Assembly: GCF_009870125.1 (NCBI RefSeq)
Contig: NC_046683.1
Location: 55,381,869-55,445,868 of the forward strand
Direction: 5' to 3'
Length of the DNA stretch: 64,000 nt
Source of the DNA: Drosophila pseudoobscura
Taxonomy: Eukaryota; Arthropoda; Insecta; Diptera; Drosophilidae
Shown here one piece after another: positions 23,986 to 36,120 of the stretch. The stretch's first letter is position 1, and every line of letters begins with the position of its first letter. The notes below the pieces were generated by a model. That model ran no database searches and had not been told where the DNA came from. It worked only from the letters and a program-made list of their open reading frames with translations. Both the position numbers and the translations under genes were made by a program.

Positions 23986-26633
23986 GACTTAACAGATTCA
24001 CACGCTGTAAGGGCACATAGAATGTTTATTGAACGGCTCGAGGTCTCTGGAGGACTTTCGCACACAGAATAGCGAGACATAAACATCCAACATGTCTAAC
24101 CAAAACCCTATTTTACAGATGACAGAAACACACATACGAACCACACCTATAAAACATATTTACATTTAGCATATGTATTTACACTCCAGTAAACTATACA
24201 ACTTCTTATTCTCCCTCCTGTCTGATTGGACCCTGCCCTTGCGTGCGTCCGGGGCGAGCAGGAAAAACCAGGAATACTAATCGAAATAATTAAATCAATC
24301 AATCAAATTGTTCGTTCAGCCCGTTTCCGTTTTCCATTTCGCACTCTGCTTCTCCGCTGCCAGAGATCTCATCTCAGATCCCATTGGCATTCGAAATCGA
24401 ATTCGATTGGTATGCTCTACGCGTTCATGTCTCGGACTTGGAAGGTGTTGTAGGATAAGTTTAATTATAGAAAAAAGTATAAATGTATAAACATACTAGA
24501 TTACTATGTGAGATACTTGAATTATTTTAACAAAGTATGCATACACCCCACAACACAAATACAATTAAACAGTACACAATAAAATCGATTAAAACCAAAC
24601 CAATTGACAATTGAGATCTGACATCTCGGCATGATTTATTGATCACTGATAATAGCTACTGCTTCCTGCAGTCCTACCCCACTCCCCCTTCAAAACGTAA
24701 TGATAGATGAGTGTTACATGTAAACCACTTTGGATACATATTTACTTACCCCCCCACTCTCCCACACACACACACACACACTCACACCCACACCCATAAA
24801 AGTATATATATATATATGTCAAGAAACTTGAAATATATTATTGTAAAAACAAAAGCAAAGTTGTGGAATTCGTTATGCATGTAAATCGATTTAGATAAGG
24901 TATTCGAACACGATGATGCGGAGATGATGACAGGTTCGTCTCCATGAATATATATAGCCCATAAGTCAGCCAGTAACCCCAACATGAATTTGAAGATACG
25001 CAAATGGATAAATGTATGTTTGTATTTTTCAAGTTCAACCAGGCCATTGGCCTCTGGATGCATGAATCTCTGAGTAAGGTTCTATGAAAGTTTATATTGT
25101 GATGGGGGAAACTTTCAACTCGTTCTTTATAAACCCACCGCACCTGTTGGCTACTAATGCATATTTAAATTTGAATGCAGTTGATTAATAAGATTTAATA
25201 CCCGAGTGGAAGCTAAACTTCTATCGGTGGCATTTAAGCCATTGAAACTGTCATTATAGCCTTATGAATGCCCGTTCCGACCCATAAATCTGCAGCAGTT
25301 GATATTAACTCTGGAATCGCCACTGATTAGCAACCGCGAAACCGAATTTGCAACCGGATTGGCACGTGGACGATTATAAACAAAATTTCGGCGAACATAC
25401 GAGTGTGTACATAAATATACATAGATGTATGTAGAAAACTAATATTCCGCTGGTTAGTTGTGGTCCAGTGACAAATTGGTGGTGATCTCCAGCGGAGTGC
25501 CTTTTAAATGTCTGTTAGAGCGTTTAACGACTGCGTTGAAAGAGGATCAGATAAACTAAACCGGTTATGAATAATTCATAGTTGCTTATGATGTGTGTGC
25601 TAATGGGATATTCTTTCCACTAAAAAATTCGTGGCGTTTTGATGGCTCCCGTAAATGCTTCACCGACAATTCCATTCATTTACAATATGAACTTTTGAGG
25701 CTGTGGTGTCCCAAGGCCGGAACTGATTGGCGGAGGGATTATTCCGAGCCATGCATCAATCAGCAACTTGTTTTCGTTGACATTAAATGGGGCCATCGTC
25801 GGTGTCAACTCAATTTGGTTTATTAGTCTGGTTACATAAGTGCGGTCGGGGGGTCGGTCTTGAAGAGTCAGTCGGTCAATAGTATGCAACGACCTTAATT
25901 AGGCGCCCACATGCAAATGAGTGGCGACAGGCGATATGTGATATGCGACATGCCACAATCTTCTTCTCGATTGTCGCAAAAGCGAAAGTTGTTCTTAGAG
26001 ACCGTCGAGTCAAGGTCTTTGGAATGGTAGTCGCTATAAACTGCGCTGATAGAAAGCTGACATTTGAGTGTTACTGATTTGCCTGATGTGCGGCGATTAG
26101 CATCAAAACATTATTCCGGCAAGCTATGACAAGAATGAATCTTTGACACTTTTCCAGAACATTCTTGCCATATTTCACAAGCAGCTAGCGTGGTCCCAGT
26201 GTTTTCCATTGGTTTGGTTTACCCATCCCGAGAATTTCCCGAATACTTTTTGGCAAGATGTTTCCCATATGCTATGGCTGTTTCTTCGCATAGTAATAGC
26301 ATCGTTGATTGTTATTTACTGCATCGAATTCCTTCCTATACCTGTACTTTCCAGACGCTCTGGGCCACAACTCAATTAAAATTGTATTTTATATACATTT
26401 ATAGAATATTTATTTGCTTGCTATATATTTTGGTATAATTCTGTTGCCGCTGTGCTGCTCGTTTGTTGTTGTTTGTGCGTCTGTCCCATTTGCATGTGAA
26501 AACGATAAACATAAATACAAAATTTAAATATTTCTCATGTGCAACGGCGTTCTCCGCTTATCTCCGATTCACCAGGCGATTGACAGATATTCAAAAGTCA
26601 ATATATATTTATCTTTATGGCTGATTTCTAGCC
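23986..26633. other. pzg 3' UTR followed by intergenic DNA
   Basis: The 3' UTR probably runs to the AATAAA near 24,580. Beyond it I see AT-rich DNA with a CA microsatellite (24766-24780) and a TATATA run (24803-24816), with no gene. The rightmost few hundred bases are 3' of the first cuticle gene. Confidence 0.6.
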
Positions 26634-27070
26634 TTACCAACGCCTCGACCTGTGCTCATCCACCGCTGGATGCGTGCGAATGTATTCCAGCTGACGGAGC
26701 ACATGCAGCGGCACGGCGGGAATATGCTCGCCCTCGGCTCGATACCCATCGGCATCGGCCACGTACGTGAAGGTCACGGGTATGCCCTCGAGGGAGACAT
26801 ATTGGACTACGCCCACGGCCCCATTCTCGTTGCCAGCCGCCTTGGTGGTGATGCCGTTGGTCGTCTGGAACTCGAATCGATAGTGGCCCGCGGCATCGGG
26901 CGGCGTATTGCGGTAATAGATGGTGCGATCGAACACCACGGCGGCATTGGCGGTGGCGGCACTGGTGAATGCAACTGCGAAGGCCAGCAGAAGCTGGGCG
27001 GGATGGGATTAGCGGCTGAGTAATCAGGGATCGCAAACGACGCACAAACCTTGCCAAACGACCACATCAT
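26634..27070 (-). CDS. RR-1 type cuticle protein (Cpr78C-like)
   Basis: Two exons, 27070-27050 (MMWSFGK, 7 codons) and 26993-26634, give 126 residues. A tiny first exon followed by the rest of the signal peptide is the standard structure of insect cuticle genes. The leader MMWSFGKLLLAFAVAF ends near ATANA. The chitin-binding RR core reads GHYRFEFQTTNGI, KAAGNENGAVG, QYVSLEGIPVTFTYVADADGY and GEHIP. It then ends with the conserved ...LRQLEYIRTHP. The product is secreted into the procuticle, where the RR domain binds chitin. It is the most divergent of the five cuticle genes here and has a basic tail (EHRSRRW). It is one of the Cpr78C group, but I cannot say which. Confidence 0.93.
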
Positions 27071-30019
27071 CTCCCAATTAAATATATTCCAGATGTATCG
27101 TTTTACAGACTCGACTCGACTCGATCTTGAAGTTAAACCTGAATCCGAAACCGAGTCAGAACAAACCGAATTATTAACCGTTAAATACGTTTCAAACATC
27201 CACTGCGACGCGATCTGCTGTCCCCGAATGTTAGATTGAAACTGCCAAAAAAGCCGTGCGTCCGGTGCATAAGGAAGCTTTCGAGCTTGCTAATTGTGTC
27301 GCCCGCCACCGCCGCTCTCTGGAAAAAGAGTTCTCAGAACCGAATTCGAGGAAGAGATCTGACGGAACATGAGCATGATGAACCGATGCATAAATTGGCA
27401 GATCCGATCAATGCAGCATCTATCCATACGGGCTTGAGGATCGCGTCGGGCTTGATTTATGTTGAATTTGTGCTAATGGTCAGGCCATTATCGCCTGACA
27501 ATGAAGTTGTTTTGGTTTGTTGTAGTTGGATTCGATCGGATTGGATTGGGTGTGCCTGCATATCAAACTAATATCAACCAGAGCTATGCACAGTGGTTCG
27601 GCGACGATGGGGAACCAGACACACACACACACACACACACGGTGGCTCCATATGGACAAATTGTTGCATGCTATCAGTAATTTATTATAATTTAATTCTA
27701 CGTTTTGGCTTCGCTGGAAAAGGTCATGGTTGAAGAAACTCAACACTCAACTAAAAAGCCAATCAAAATATTTTAATTTGATTTGGTATGGTAAGATCCA
27801 TCACGTTTGCAGCTAAGTTTAATTCAAAGAGAGACTGAAAATGTTAGAGGTCTATTTTACAATCATTTATCACCACCAGGGCACTGCCTGATAAATCGAA
27901 ATTACCTTTGTGCTTTCAGTACTTGAAAATTGCCTCCCCCAGCAGCACAATTGTGAAGCTGATTCATCCCACTGTGCGTTGGATGGATGCTATGTAGACC
28001 TAGACCTTGCACGCATTTGCATAGACCGATCTTACAACTTGCCGACACTGAAGACTCTGAAGCCTCTCAAGGTGTCGGCCAACAAAATCAATCAGTCCAT
28101 CAATCAGAATATATATGTTGATTTTAATGACATTTGCATTATTTCGTTTTCGTTGTGGTTCCGAAGAATAGCACAAGCGCCGCATAGAGTCATTTGCTTT
28201 AAAAATTATTAACTAATTAATAAGCAACACCGGCGTTTATGACAATTTACATAGCTAAAGATCCGGAGGCTGCACACATTTATAAAGAGAAAGAGTGTGC
28301 CGAAAATAATCTATGGCTCATTTTCAGACATAAATCTTCAAGTCAAACAAGTCGTCTTTTGAGATCTTTTCGCGGACAACATTAATTAAGTAACACAAAT
28401 CGACGCCAAATAGTTTAGCCTTAGAATCGATTGCGAAACTATAGCCGAAAACACGAAAAACTAGAAAACCGAAAACCGAAAACTGATGACAAACTGAACT
28501 GACTTTTCCAGTTCTTCATCTTTCGCATTATCATCTTCTTTGGTTGGCACCTGAGCGGTAAGGTACGTGCGTGAACTATTAGATAGTTTTTGAGAACTAT
28601 GAGAGCATTAATTAATGCATACTCGTATGTATGTAAATGTGAGCATAAACAACATATGCTTATGTTGAAGTTCTTTTAGATTGTGTTGGTTCTAAGAAAA
28701 TTAACATAATTAATGCCACTCATCACCAAAACACACACACACTCAACTCACATTTATAGAGCTAAAACAAAAGACTCAGGCAACGAACTCGAGCAACGAC
28801 TCAATCAGAATCAGAATCAGTCTTCGATTGGCTTTTCTGAGCTATAGAACCCTTGCCGTTATTCCATTCGACACGGAACTGTTTCCGCCAATTGTATCTG
28901 CTCAGAGATCGTAAAATATATTGCTTTTTATATTCTTGTTAATCTTAAAACCATCTTGTTTGCTACTTATTATTTGATGGCCTATTTTCTGTGATTTTAT
29001 CGCATTTTCTGTGATTTTTATGGCCAGCATTTGCATTCAACTCAAGCCTAAACTAAACAAAAAAATGCTTTAAAAAATCTATGTTGTTTTTTTAAAATAA
29101 TAACAATAATATCGTGAATAAATTAGAACAGGCCGGGGGGGGGTGCACAAATATCTTCCGTGTTGGAACCCCAGGTGGCATGTTCTCTCATACGATCATA
29201 CACACATGTGCATTTTGACTTTCATTTCAATCAAATGTTGTTAGAACTTGTTTTTAGTGATTAATTAGTGAAACCTAATTAAAAAAACCAAACAAAAATA
29301 AACTTAGAGAAATGCAAGAATACCAAACAAGAACTTGTGGTGGCCATTCCATTGAGTTTATTAGCTTAATTTTATCATCTTCCGCAGCAGAATAATCAAA
29401 ACAATACGATATCGGAACTTCTTGCCATCATAAATTTGAATTCAAATTGGGTACGGATCAGCGAGAACTCGAGCTACTTAGCACATCTGAATACTCAGAG
29501 ATGTCTGCAGAAACTACCGCTGACGTATGGGATCATCAAATATGAATAAACAGACATTGGATTGGCTCAGAGAGGAACGGAAATGAATGACTTTACTGAA
29601 TGAGCGTGACCTGTTATCAAGCAAGAATAGTTGTGTAGCCCCAGCCCCATCCTCAGACCCAGATTCAGATTCAGACCCAGCTACATCCACAGACCCCAGA
29701 CCCAAGAGATACAGCTACAGATACAAAAGATGGAGCCAACGATTATTGGCATTTGGTTATGCTTATTAGATTTTCGTCGTTTTCGCTTTGCCTCTATGTT
29801 TTCCTCATATAAATTTGAATTCACGCGCTCGCCGGATTGGCAGTACGGTGGCTAACTTTGAACCTCGCAGACGTCTTTCGTTCGGACTGAGATCGGTGGC
29901 AGATCTTTTATCGCTGTTAAATATCGAAATTAATCAATTTGATTGGGGAAATCCGCTTCAACTCTACCGAAAGTGTATTTTTTTTATGCCGAGTGCGAAA
30001 ATATAAAACAAAGGAAAAT
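27071..30019. other. intergenic, cuticle cluster
   Basis: There is no gene I can support. It contains an AC microsatellite (about 27621-27641) and a G-run at 29134-29143. A possible TATA (TATAAAT at 29808) lies about 210 bases before the next cuticle gene's ATG. Enhancers for stage-specific cuticle expression may lie here. Confidence 0.5.
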
Positions 30020-30529
30020 ATGCGATATTTTGTAAGCATGGGCCTTGAGCCCCATCTGTGCTCCCGATCTCCTTCGATCTGTGATATTTTTTTTGCTGAT
30101 ATGATCTCTTCGTTTCTGCAGATCATGGCTCTGTTGTGCCTGGCCCTTCTTTGGGCCGAATTAGATGCCAGGCTGGTGCGGATACGCCGCATTCGTCGGC
30201 TGGTGGGCTCCAGTGAGCGAGATGCCCAGATCACGGATTACCGGGTCTCGCCGCTGGACGAGCAGGGAGTCTTCAAGTACGCCTTCAAGACAAGCAATGG
30301 CATCGATGTCCAGGCGGCGGGCACTGCCCTGGAGACCATTGGCATCTACAGCTACACCTCGCCCGAGGGCGAGGACATCGAAACGCGCTACATAGCCGAT
30401 GAGCTGGGCTTCCATGTGGTGGGCAGACACCTGCCCCAGCCGCCACCCACTCCGGACTACATCCTGCGATCCCTCGAATACATTCGCACCCACACGGAGG
30501 ATGGCAAGCTGAAGCCCAATGTGTTCTAA
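30020..30529 (+). CDS. RR-1 type cuticle protein (Cpr78C-like)
   Basis: Exon 1 is only 12 bases (MRYF, 30020-30031). Exon 2 is 30122-30529, giving 139 residues. The signal peptide reads MRYFIMALLCLALLWAELDA, followed by an unusually basic stretch (RLVRIRRIRRLVGSSER) not found in its neighbours. The RR core has [52 protein letters not shown] and LRSLEYIRTH. As a secreted chitin-binding cuticle protein it belongs with the Edg78E cluster. The start was chosen because the 12-nt exon with GTAAGC reproduces the family gene structure. It may correspond to Cpr78Cb, which I cannot verify. Confidence 0.93.
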   Translation: MRYFVSMGLEPHLCSRSPSICDIFFADMISSFLQIMALLCLALLWAELDARLVRIRRIRRLVGSSERDAQITDYRVSPLDEQGVFKYAFKTSNGIDVQAAGTALETIGIYSYTSPEGEDIETRYIADELGFHVVGRHLPQPPPTPDYILRSLEYIRTHTEDGKLKPNVF

Positions 30530-31829
30530 AGTTCCTGCCACCCGCATCCCCATGCACATCTACATGGAAACTTGTGTCCAAGAAGAAGGCTGATCATACC
30601 ATAGCATGTAGTAATCCAATCCATAATATAATCCAGCACTAGGCCTAGACTAAGTTGTTGCTAGATCTTGTAAGCCATCCATTCCACTGCGCAAATGTGT
30701 TGTCTGTCGTTCCGCTCGGGGTATAAATCAATTCATCCATTGATTCTTCCGCACTATCCTATCCCATAATTTATTATGTTTACACCCAAAATGAGCAAAC
30801 AAAGCCAAGCCCAAATATGATATTTGTTTGATGTCCGCATAGAATGACCCTAACGAATTCTGTATTTTTTTTTTGGGTTTTTGTTATCTGCAAACATTTT
30901 TTTTTTATTTATCTCCGCGTCTGATTAATATTTATGTCTTTTCTCAGATATCGGAATTTGAAAACTGGATGGAATTAGAATGCGATTCTATGTGGATAGC
31001 TTTCGATAACTTGATAATAGGCGGGATTTTCTTTCCGGGTAACAACCTACTCTTCTCTCTCAACCAGAGGGCCAGAGAAACATTTGCCAAGTTTTGAAAC
31101 AAGTTCGGCGGGTTCGAATATAAATACCATTCACAAATAACTCTTAAGCGATCCAAATAAATAATGCAAATTGAGAAATGTTGTTTTTTTATTTTTTGTA
31201 TTTTATGGTATTACATTAATTTGTAAAAAAGGGAATAAGTCCACAACATTCAAAGCAAAGTATATGTACCTGCAAGAAAAAACGGAATGGATATCGCAAA
31301 GATAAATCATTTCCTCCTGTAAGAATATTTGCGGAGTATAGCCTGGGAAAAACTGAACCGATTTTTATCTGACTTCCAAAATCAAACATTATCAATCATT
31401 TGATATGCATTTTGAATTGGAATTTCAAGACGTATCACGTTTCACTGACCCAGAGCCTGTAGAAGCAAATTTCAATAAAAATATCCTTTCAATTTGTATC
31501 CCAAAATGACGTCAAACTTGCCGAAGCCCGTCTCTGAAGACACCCTCACCGTCATCAATGTTGTAGTTTTTTCACAAGCCAAACAAAAAACATCAAAACT
31601 ATTAGCAACTATTAGGTGCCGCGATTCAGGTTCAGATGTGGGTCCACATAACACAGCCAGCCCCATTGAATAGGTTCAAATGCTAACTAAATCTACATTC
31701 GATATTCGGTATTTTGCGCTTTGCTTAAAATATGCAAGCATATTTAATTTCTGCCGATGCGGTGGTGACTATAAAAGCCTCCGCCTCTGAAGATCACCCA
31801 AACAGTGTGGATTAGACAATTCCGACAAG
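30530..31829. other. intergenic; promoter side of the next cuticle gene
   Basis: The left part is 3' UTR of the preceding gene. From about 31,500 the sequence is homologous to the upstream region of the duplicate cuticle gene at 35.7 kb (shared CCCGTCTCTGAAG, GCGATTCAGGTTCAG and GGTTCAAATGCTA). Confidence 0.7.
31770..31777 (+). promoter_or_regulatory. TATA box of the cuticle gene at 31830
   Basis: TATAAAAG lies 60 bases before the ATG. CAGTGTGG about 31-35 bases downstream of it would serve as the initiator. This is a strong regulated promoter of the kind typical for cuticle genes. Confidence 0.85.
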
Positions 31830-32273
31830 ATGTTCAAGCTTGTGAGTATATCGAAACGCGTTTAACCAACTGGGAGACCGAAAGGAAGGAAAAGGAATCT
31901 TTAAGTAATGGATTATATATTTCAGACGATCTGCCTGATAGCCGTGGTCCTTGTGGCATATGTCCAGGCCGACAACATCGACAAAGATGCCACCATCCTG
32001 AGTGAGAAGAACGATCCGGCCGATGCGGAGGGCAACTACGCCTACTCTTTTGATACCAGCAACGGCATCCAGGCCCAGGAGGCTGGCAATGCCAATGGAG
32101 CCACTGGTAGTGCCTCTTGGACCTCACCGGAGGGTGAGAATATTGTCCTGACCTATGTCGCCGATGAGAATGGATTCCAGCCGTCCGGTGCCCATCTGCC
32201 GGTTTCACCACCAATTCCAGATGCCATCCTCCGTGCTCTGGAGTACAATGCCGCCCATCCGTCCAACGAATAA
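31830..32273 (+). CDS. RR-1 cuticle protein, tandem duplicate 1
   Basis: Exon 1 is MFKL (31830-31841) and exon 2 is 31926-32273, 119 residues in total. The signal peptide is [19 protein letters not shown]. The mature protein starts [15 protein letters not shown] and carries the RR core [36 protein letters not shown] and [12 protein letters not shown], ending [11 protein letters not shown]. Within the core SASWTSPEG replaces the usual aromatic SYTSPEG, a change in the chitin-contact region. Its promoter, first exon and signal region are nearly the same as those of the gene at 35657, so the two are recent tandem copies flanking Edg78E. Poly(A) signal AATAAA at 32380-32385. Confidence 0.95.
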
Positions 32274-32963
32274 ATACGGATTGGATACTATATACCCGTT
32301 TGAAGGCCTAGTCAGTGGCTTAGTTTTAACCACGTTGTACATAATTAAATAGAAAAAAATCCTGTGAAAATCGATACACAATAAATCAATACCCACGATC
32401 GTGTGAACCGAATGAGGTTTGGTGGATTATTGTATTTGCTACCTAAACGATATAAGAGACCGATGTAGGAAAAGGAACTTTCCTTGTGCTAGTTTTACTT
32501 TTTCCGTCGAGAGTGAAAGAGAGTCGAACTGATATAGCCCTGTTCTATGCCCTTTGTATACTTTGAGAGAGAGTGTGATGCAAGAAGAAAGAGAGAGTGA
32601 AAGAGAGAGTATCTCCGTTAAAGACTGAACGAGAGAGAGAGAGACAGAGAGAGAGAGAGAAAGACCAAGCAAGGCAAACAGAAAACTCCGTTAATAAAGA
32701 GATTAAGATGGAAAAAACGAGAGTAGATAGAAACGATTAGTTTTCAAGAGTATTAAAAGCCTTGGCCTTACTTTTTTGCACTCAGTAAATCGAAGGTAAT
32801 ATTGCTTTCCTTATTGACGGGATTTATTAACGATAACTACAAAAAAAAAAATATACGAATGTATGTCTCTAAATAACAATGACTGGCCGCAGCTTGGAGT
32901 CTGGTGGTGGAGGTGGTAGCGCTGGCGGTGCTATATGTGGTAGTCGATGGGGCTCCCAGCAGA
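32274..32963. other. 3' flanks of two convergent cuticle genes, GA-rich
   Basis: It holds a long purine tract of GAGA/AGAG repeats, densest at about 32510-32665. No gene. The tract could bind GAGA factor but lies 3' of both genes. Confidence 0.6.
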
Positions 32964-33403
32964 TTACTGGTCCTTCTGAACAGCTACCGGGGGATGCGTA
33001 CGAATGTACTCGAGAGCGCGCATCACATAGGCGGGAACTGGGGGCGGGGTGGGCAAGTGGTCGCCCACTGGGTGGTATCCCTCCTCGTCGGCCGTGTAGC
33101 TGAGCGAGATCTTTTCTCCTTCGGGCGAAACATAGGCCAGGGCACCGCGCACTCCATTGGGATTGCCGGCCTCCTGGTACTGGATGCCGTTGCTCGTCTC
33201 GTAGGCGAACTGATAGTTGCCCTCCGCATCAGAGGCGTCGTTCTGGAAGCTTCGGATCTGGGCATCCTTGTTGATGTTGTCGGCGCAGGCGCAACCGATG
33301 AGAGCGAGACAGAACAGCTGTAAGAAAACAGAGATCATGGTCACCGTCGCTGGAGTCTTCGCCCATCCCGAACATCCCAAAGGTAACTTACGTATTTGTA
33401 CAT
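32964..33403 (-). CDS. Edg78E: cuticle protein Edg78E
   Basis: Exon 1 is MYKY (33403-33392) and exon 2 is 33317-32964, 121 residues in total, matching the ecdysone-dependent cuticle protein Edg78E as I remember it (122 residues, starting MYKYLFCLALIGCACADN). The signal peptide ends at CACA. The mature part begins DNINKDAQIRSFQND. The RR core reads NYQFAYETSNGIQYQEAG, SPEGEKISLSYTADEEGY and VGDHLPTPPP, with the ending LEYIRTHPPVA. In D. melanogaster the gene is induced in prepupae by an ecdysone pulse through FTZ-F1. A TATA box sits 104 bases upstream. The gene lies between two tandem cuticle duplicates in the opposite orientation. Confidence 0.95.
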
Positions 33404-33506
33404 GTTGGATATGGTATGGATGGAGCTGATTCGGTTGAGGGCTACTCGTATGTTATGGAGAGGCTGCTTGGAGTGCAACTGTTTAATTCGATCAGCTCAA
33501 GTGCGT

Positions 33507-33514
33507 CTTTTATA
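33507..33514 (-). promoter_or_regulatory. Edg78E: TATA box of Edg78E
   Basis: TATAAAAG on the minus strand lies 104 bases upstream of the ATG. AAACAGTTGCAC about 30 bases downstream of it is a plausible initiator. Confidence 0.8.
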
Positions 33515-34609
33515 TGGATGCGACCCTTGGGTTTGCAATGCCGGGTTCACAGGCACCAAACGGGTTTCGCGGCCGCATCCATCCAATCGGGATGGCAATG
33601 GCAGCAGGGCAGGGGTAGCAATAATTGCCAAAAAACCGAAAACAAAAAAAAAACACACATAACCAAAAAACTTGTATTATCATATACCAATAATGGAGGC
33701 AATACTCGAAACTATAATCGAGCCTTTGCCTTTAAAATACATGAGTCATTTGCCAACAATTTATATTGTATGCTTTAATTCGGTTTCAGTTTCGCATTTA
33801 GTGATCATCATCGTCTTTGTACGATATCCCCCTAAATGTTAAATTGCTTACAAATAAAAATTGTTGTTTAATGCGGTCCCAACTCATTCACGAGGTGTCG
33901 GAAATTCCCCTCCGAGCAAACTCTGCCTCATTGTTACAACTTTCAATTGGAAGTCTATGGGTGCTGCTGCTGAAGGCGCCCTGGGCCTCAGATGAGTGGC
34001 AGGTGGAAAGCTGTTGAAATCGTTTAGATTTGGACTCCGATTCGGAGTTGCAGTTGGAGATGGAGATGGGCAAGGTCGGGGTTTGTCACCTGGAGCGCCG
34101 CCATCGCCGAGCATCGTCTTCAGCTGATCTACAAACTGAACGAGTACGAAATGTGTGATCATCTGATACCCTACATTTATGACTTTAATTAATTGACAAC
34201 TTTGAAGTCAGGCGATTTGATTAATTGCCCTGGACTAGTCGATAAGGCTGAACAAATTTATTTATACGAATATCTTCTCGTCTCGCCTACAGCCTTTTGT
34301 TTTATTTAAAAATTAGCGGAGCAAACATTTTTTGGAATAGGTGTTAATTGCTGGGAATATGTTTGATCAATAAGGAAACGACTCACACTCTGTTTGACCC
34401 ATAAACCTGATCAGAACTGACTTCCTTTCATGATAATCGATCATAGAATTGTATAGTCCAGTAAAAGAGATACATACATACATATATATGCATATAAAAA
34501 GCACACAATGGGATACAGAGGGCAGATTATGGATTTCTAATCAAAGATCTTTGGCAATGAAACAGATCCTGGGTATTTGATACAACATTTGCCCGCCTTC
34601 CACCAGATC

Positions 34610-34665
34610 CAGCGTGGGATCTACCTTGTCGATGAGAACGGATTTGATCCAGAAACAGTTATAAT
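34610..34665 (+). pseudogene. possible RR cuticle gene remnant
   Basis: The sequence near 34619-34650 reads IYLVDENGFDP, close to the [11 protein letters not shown] block of the flanking duplicates. No signal exon, upstream RR half or proper ending is found around it. It lies between the two duplicates. It could be a decayed third copy or a chance match over about 35 bases. Confidence 0.3.
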
Positions 34666-35596
34666 GAACACATAACTATTTAAATTAGTGGAATGTTGCT
34701 TCTGATCATAATATATAGATCCATAAAGTATCCCAAGTTGCTGTGGTATTCACATCCAATGGCGAAAATGTTCTATGGAGCGGTTTTGTGTTTTTACCAA
34801 TTCAAATTTTGGTGAATGTTGCCATCTGCTGGATACGTCATGAAATAGATATTTGTAGAGACTTAGATGGGTTGGTTTGAGCTAGCTGGTTCCGCCGAAT
34901 GGTGTCTGATGTTGGCTGATCTTGCTCCTCGATTGATGGGCATTTTATTAGTCTGGGTGCTAAGTGCGCTTAGGCCTAGACAATTTATTCGAGATGCCTA
35001 ATTTAATTATTGGACTACAAATTTGTATGCTAATGCGTTGAACTTGTTGAGTTTTTTGGGGGTAGATTTAAGAATTCCTTGATGAAGCCAAACTGGTTCT
35101 ACGCCTGCGCGCATCCCAAACTAAATGGCCAATGAAATCGAAATGAAATGGATGATAAATGGGTTTGGATACAATTTATTCGCGCACGAGTAGCCCAGGC
35201 CCGTCTCTGAAGTCACCCTCGCCTCTACTCTCGGGTGAATGTCGCACAGGCCCATTATCGCAAGAAACCTCAAAACCAACCGAAACTATTAACTATTAAG
35301 TGCCGCGATTCAGGTTCAGCCATTACCATCATCAGCTAGATGTGGGACCATCCACTCTGAATGGGTTCAAATGCTACCACATGTTCGTATTTGCTTTTTT
35401 GTTGCGTTAAATTTCGTTCAATTCGTTGGGTATTTTGCGCTTCGCTCGAAATATACAAGCATATTAAGCTTGATATTTGGCTTAAAGCAGCACGTCTCCG
35501 AGCCAGATTAGAGACGACAGCGACGCCGTCGTGGACGTCGACGCAGACGCCGAAAGGCAACGCTGCGTTGGCGATGAGATGCGATACGATGGTGGC

Positions 35597-35604
35597 TATA
35601 AAAG
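35597..35604 (+). promoter_or_regulatory. TATA box of the cuticle gene at 35657
   Basis: TATAAAAG lies at the same 60-base distance from the ATG as in the duplicate at 31830. The surrounding bases are also the same. Confidence 0.85.
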
Positions 35605-35656
35605 CCTCCGCCTCTGAAGATCACCCAAACAGTGTGGATTAGACAATTCCGACAAG

Positions 35657-36120
35657 ATGTTCAAGCTTGTGAGTATATCGGATCGTGGCGACCCAAAACA
35701 GAGACCAAGACTCCTCCCCAGAGCCACGGAAAGGAATCCATGACTAATCGAACATATACTATATTTCAGACGATCTGCCTGCTCGCTGCCGTGCTCGTGG
35801 CATATGTCCACGCAGACCACATCGACAAAGATGCCACCATCCTAAGCGAGAAGAACGATCCGGCCGATGCGGAGGGCAACTATGCCAACTCCTACGATAC
35901 CAGCAACGGAATCCAAGCCCAGGAGGCTGGCAATGCCAATGGAGCCACTGGCAGCTATTCGTACACCTCCCCCGAAGGCGAGCGCATTGAAGTGACCTAT
36001 GTGGCCGATGAGAACGGTTTCCAGCCCAGCGGTGCCCATTTACCGACTCCACCACCAATTCCAGAGGCCATTATCCGTGCCCTGGAGTACATCGCCGCCC
36101 ATCCACCAGCACAGGAATAG
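35657..36120 (+). CDS. RR-1 cuticle protein, tandem duplicate 2
   Basis: Exon 1 is MFKL (35657-35668) and exon 2 is 35770-36120, 120 residues in total. The signal peptide [19 protein letters not shown] is followed by [15 protein letters not shown]. The RR core is [38 protein letters not shown] and [13 protein letters not shown], ending [12 protein letters not shown]. It keeps the normal aromatic SYTSPEG, unlike duplicate 1, so it is probably the more ancestral-like copy. Its 3' UTR shares AAGGCCTAGTCAGTG and TTTGTACATAATTAAAT-like blocks with duplicate 1, so the duplication unit covers promoter, gene and 3' end. AATAAA at 36253-36258. Possibly the Cpr78Cc lineage; I cannot confirm this. Confidence 0.95.

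Larger units (their letters stand above)
33515..35656. other. intergenic within the cuticle cluster
   Basis: Two things stand out. A GC-rich island at about 33880-34170 has protein-like open frames on both strands but no recognisable family. A short stretch at 34616-34650 resembles the RR-core coding sequence (TATGTCGATGAGAACGG-like) and may be a cuticle gene remnant. From about 35,190 the sequence is homologous to the region upstream of the first tandem duplicate. Confidence 0.55.

Noticed and set aside
24766-24816. Short regular repeats as a CRISPR-like array
   Set aside because: These are CA and TA microsatellites in a eukaryotic genome, with no spacer structure.
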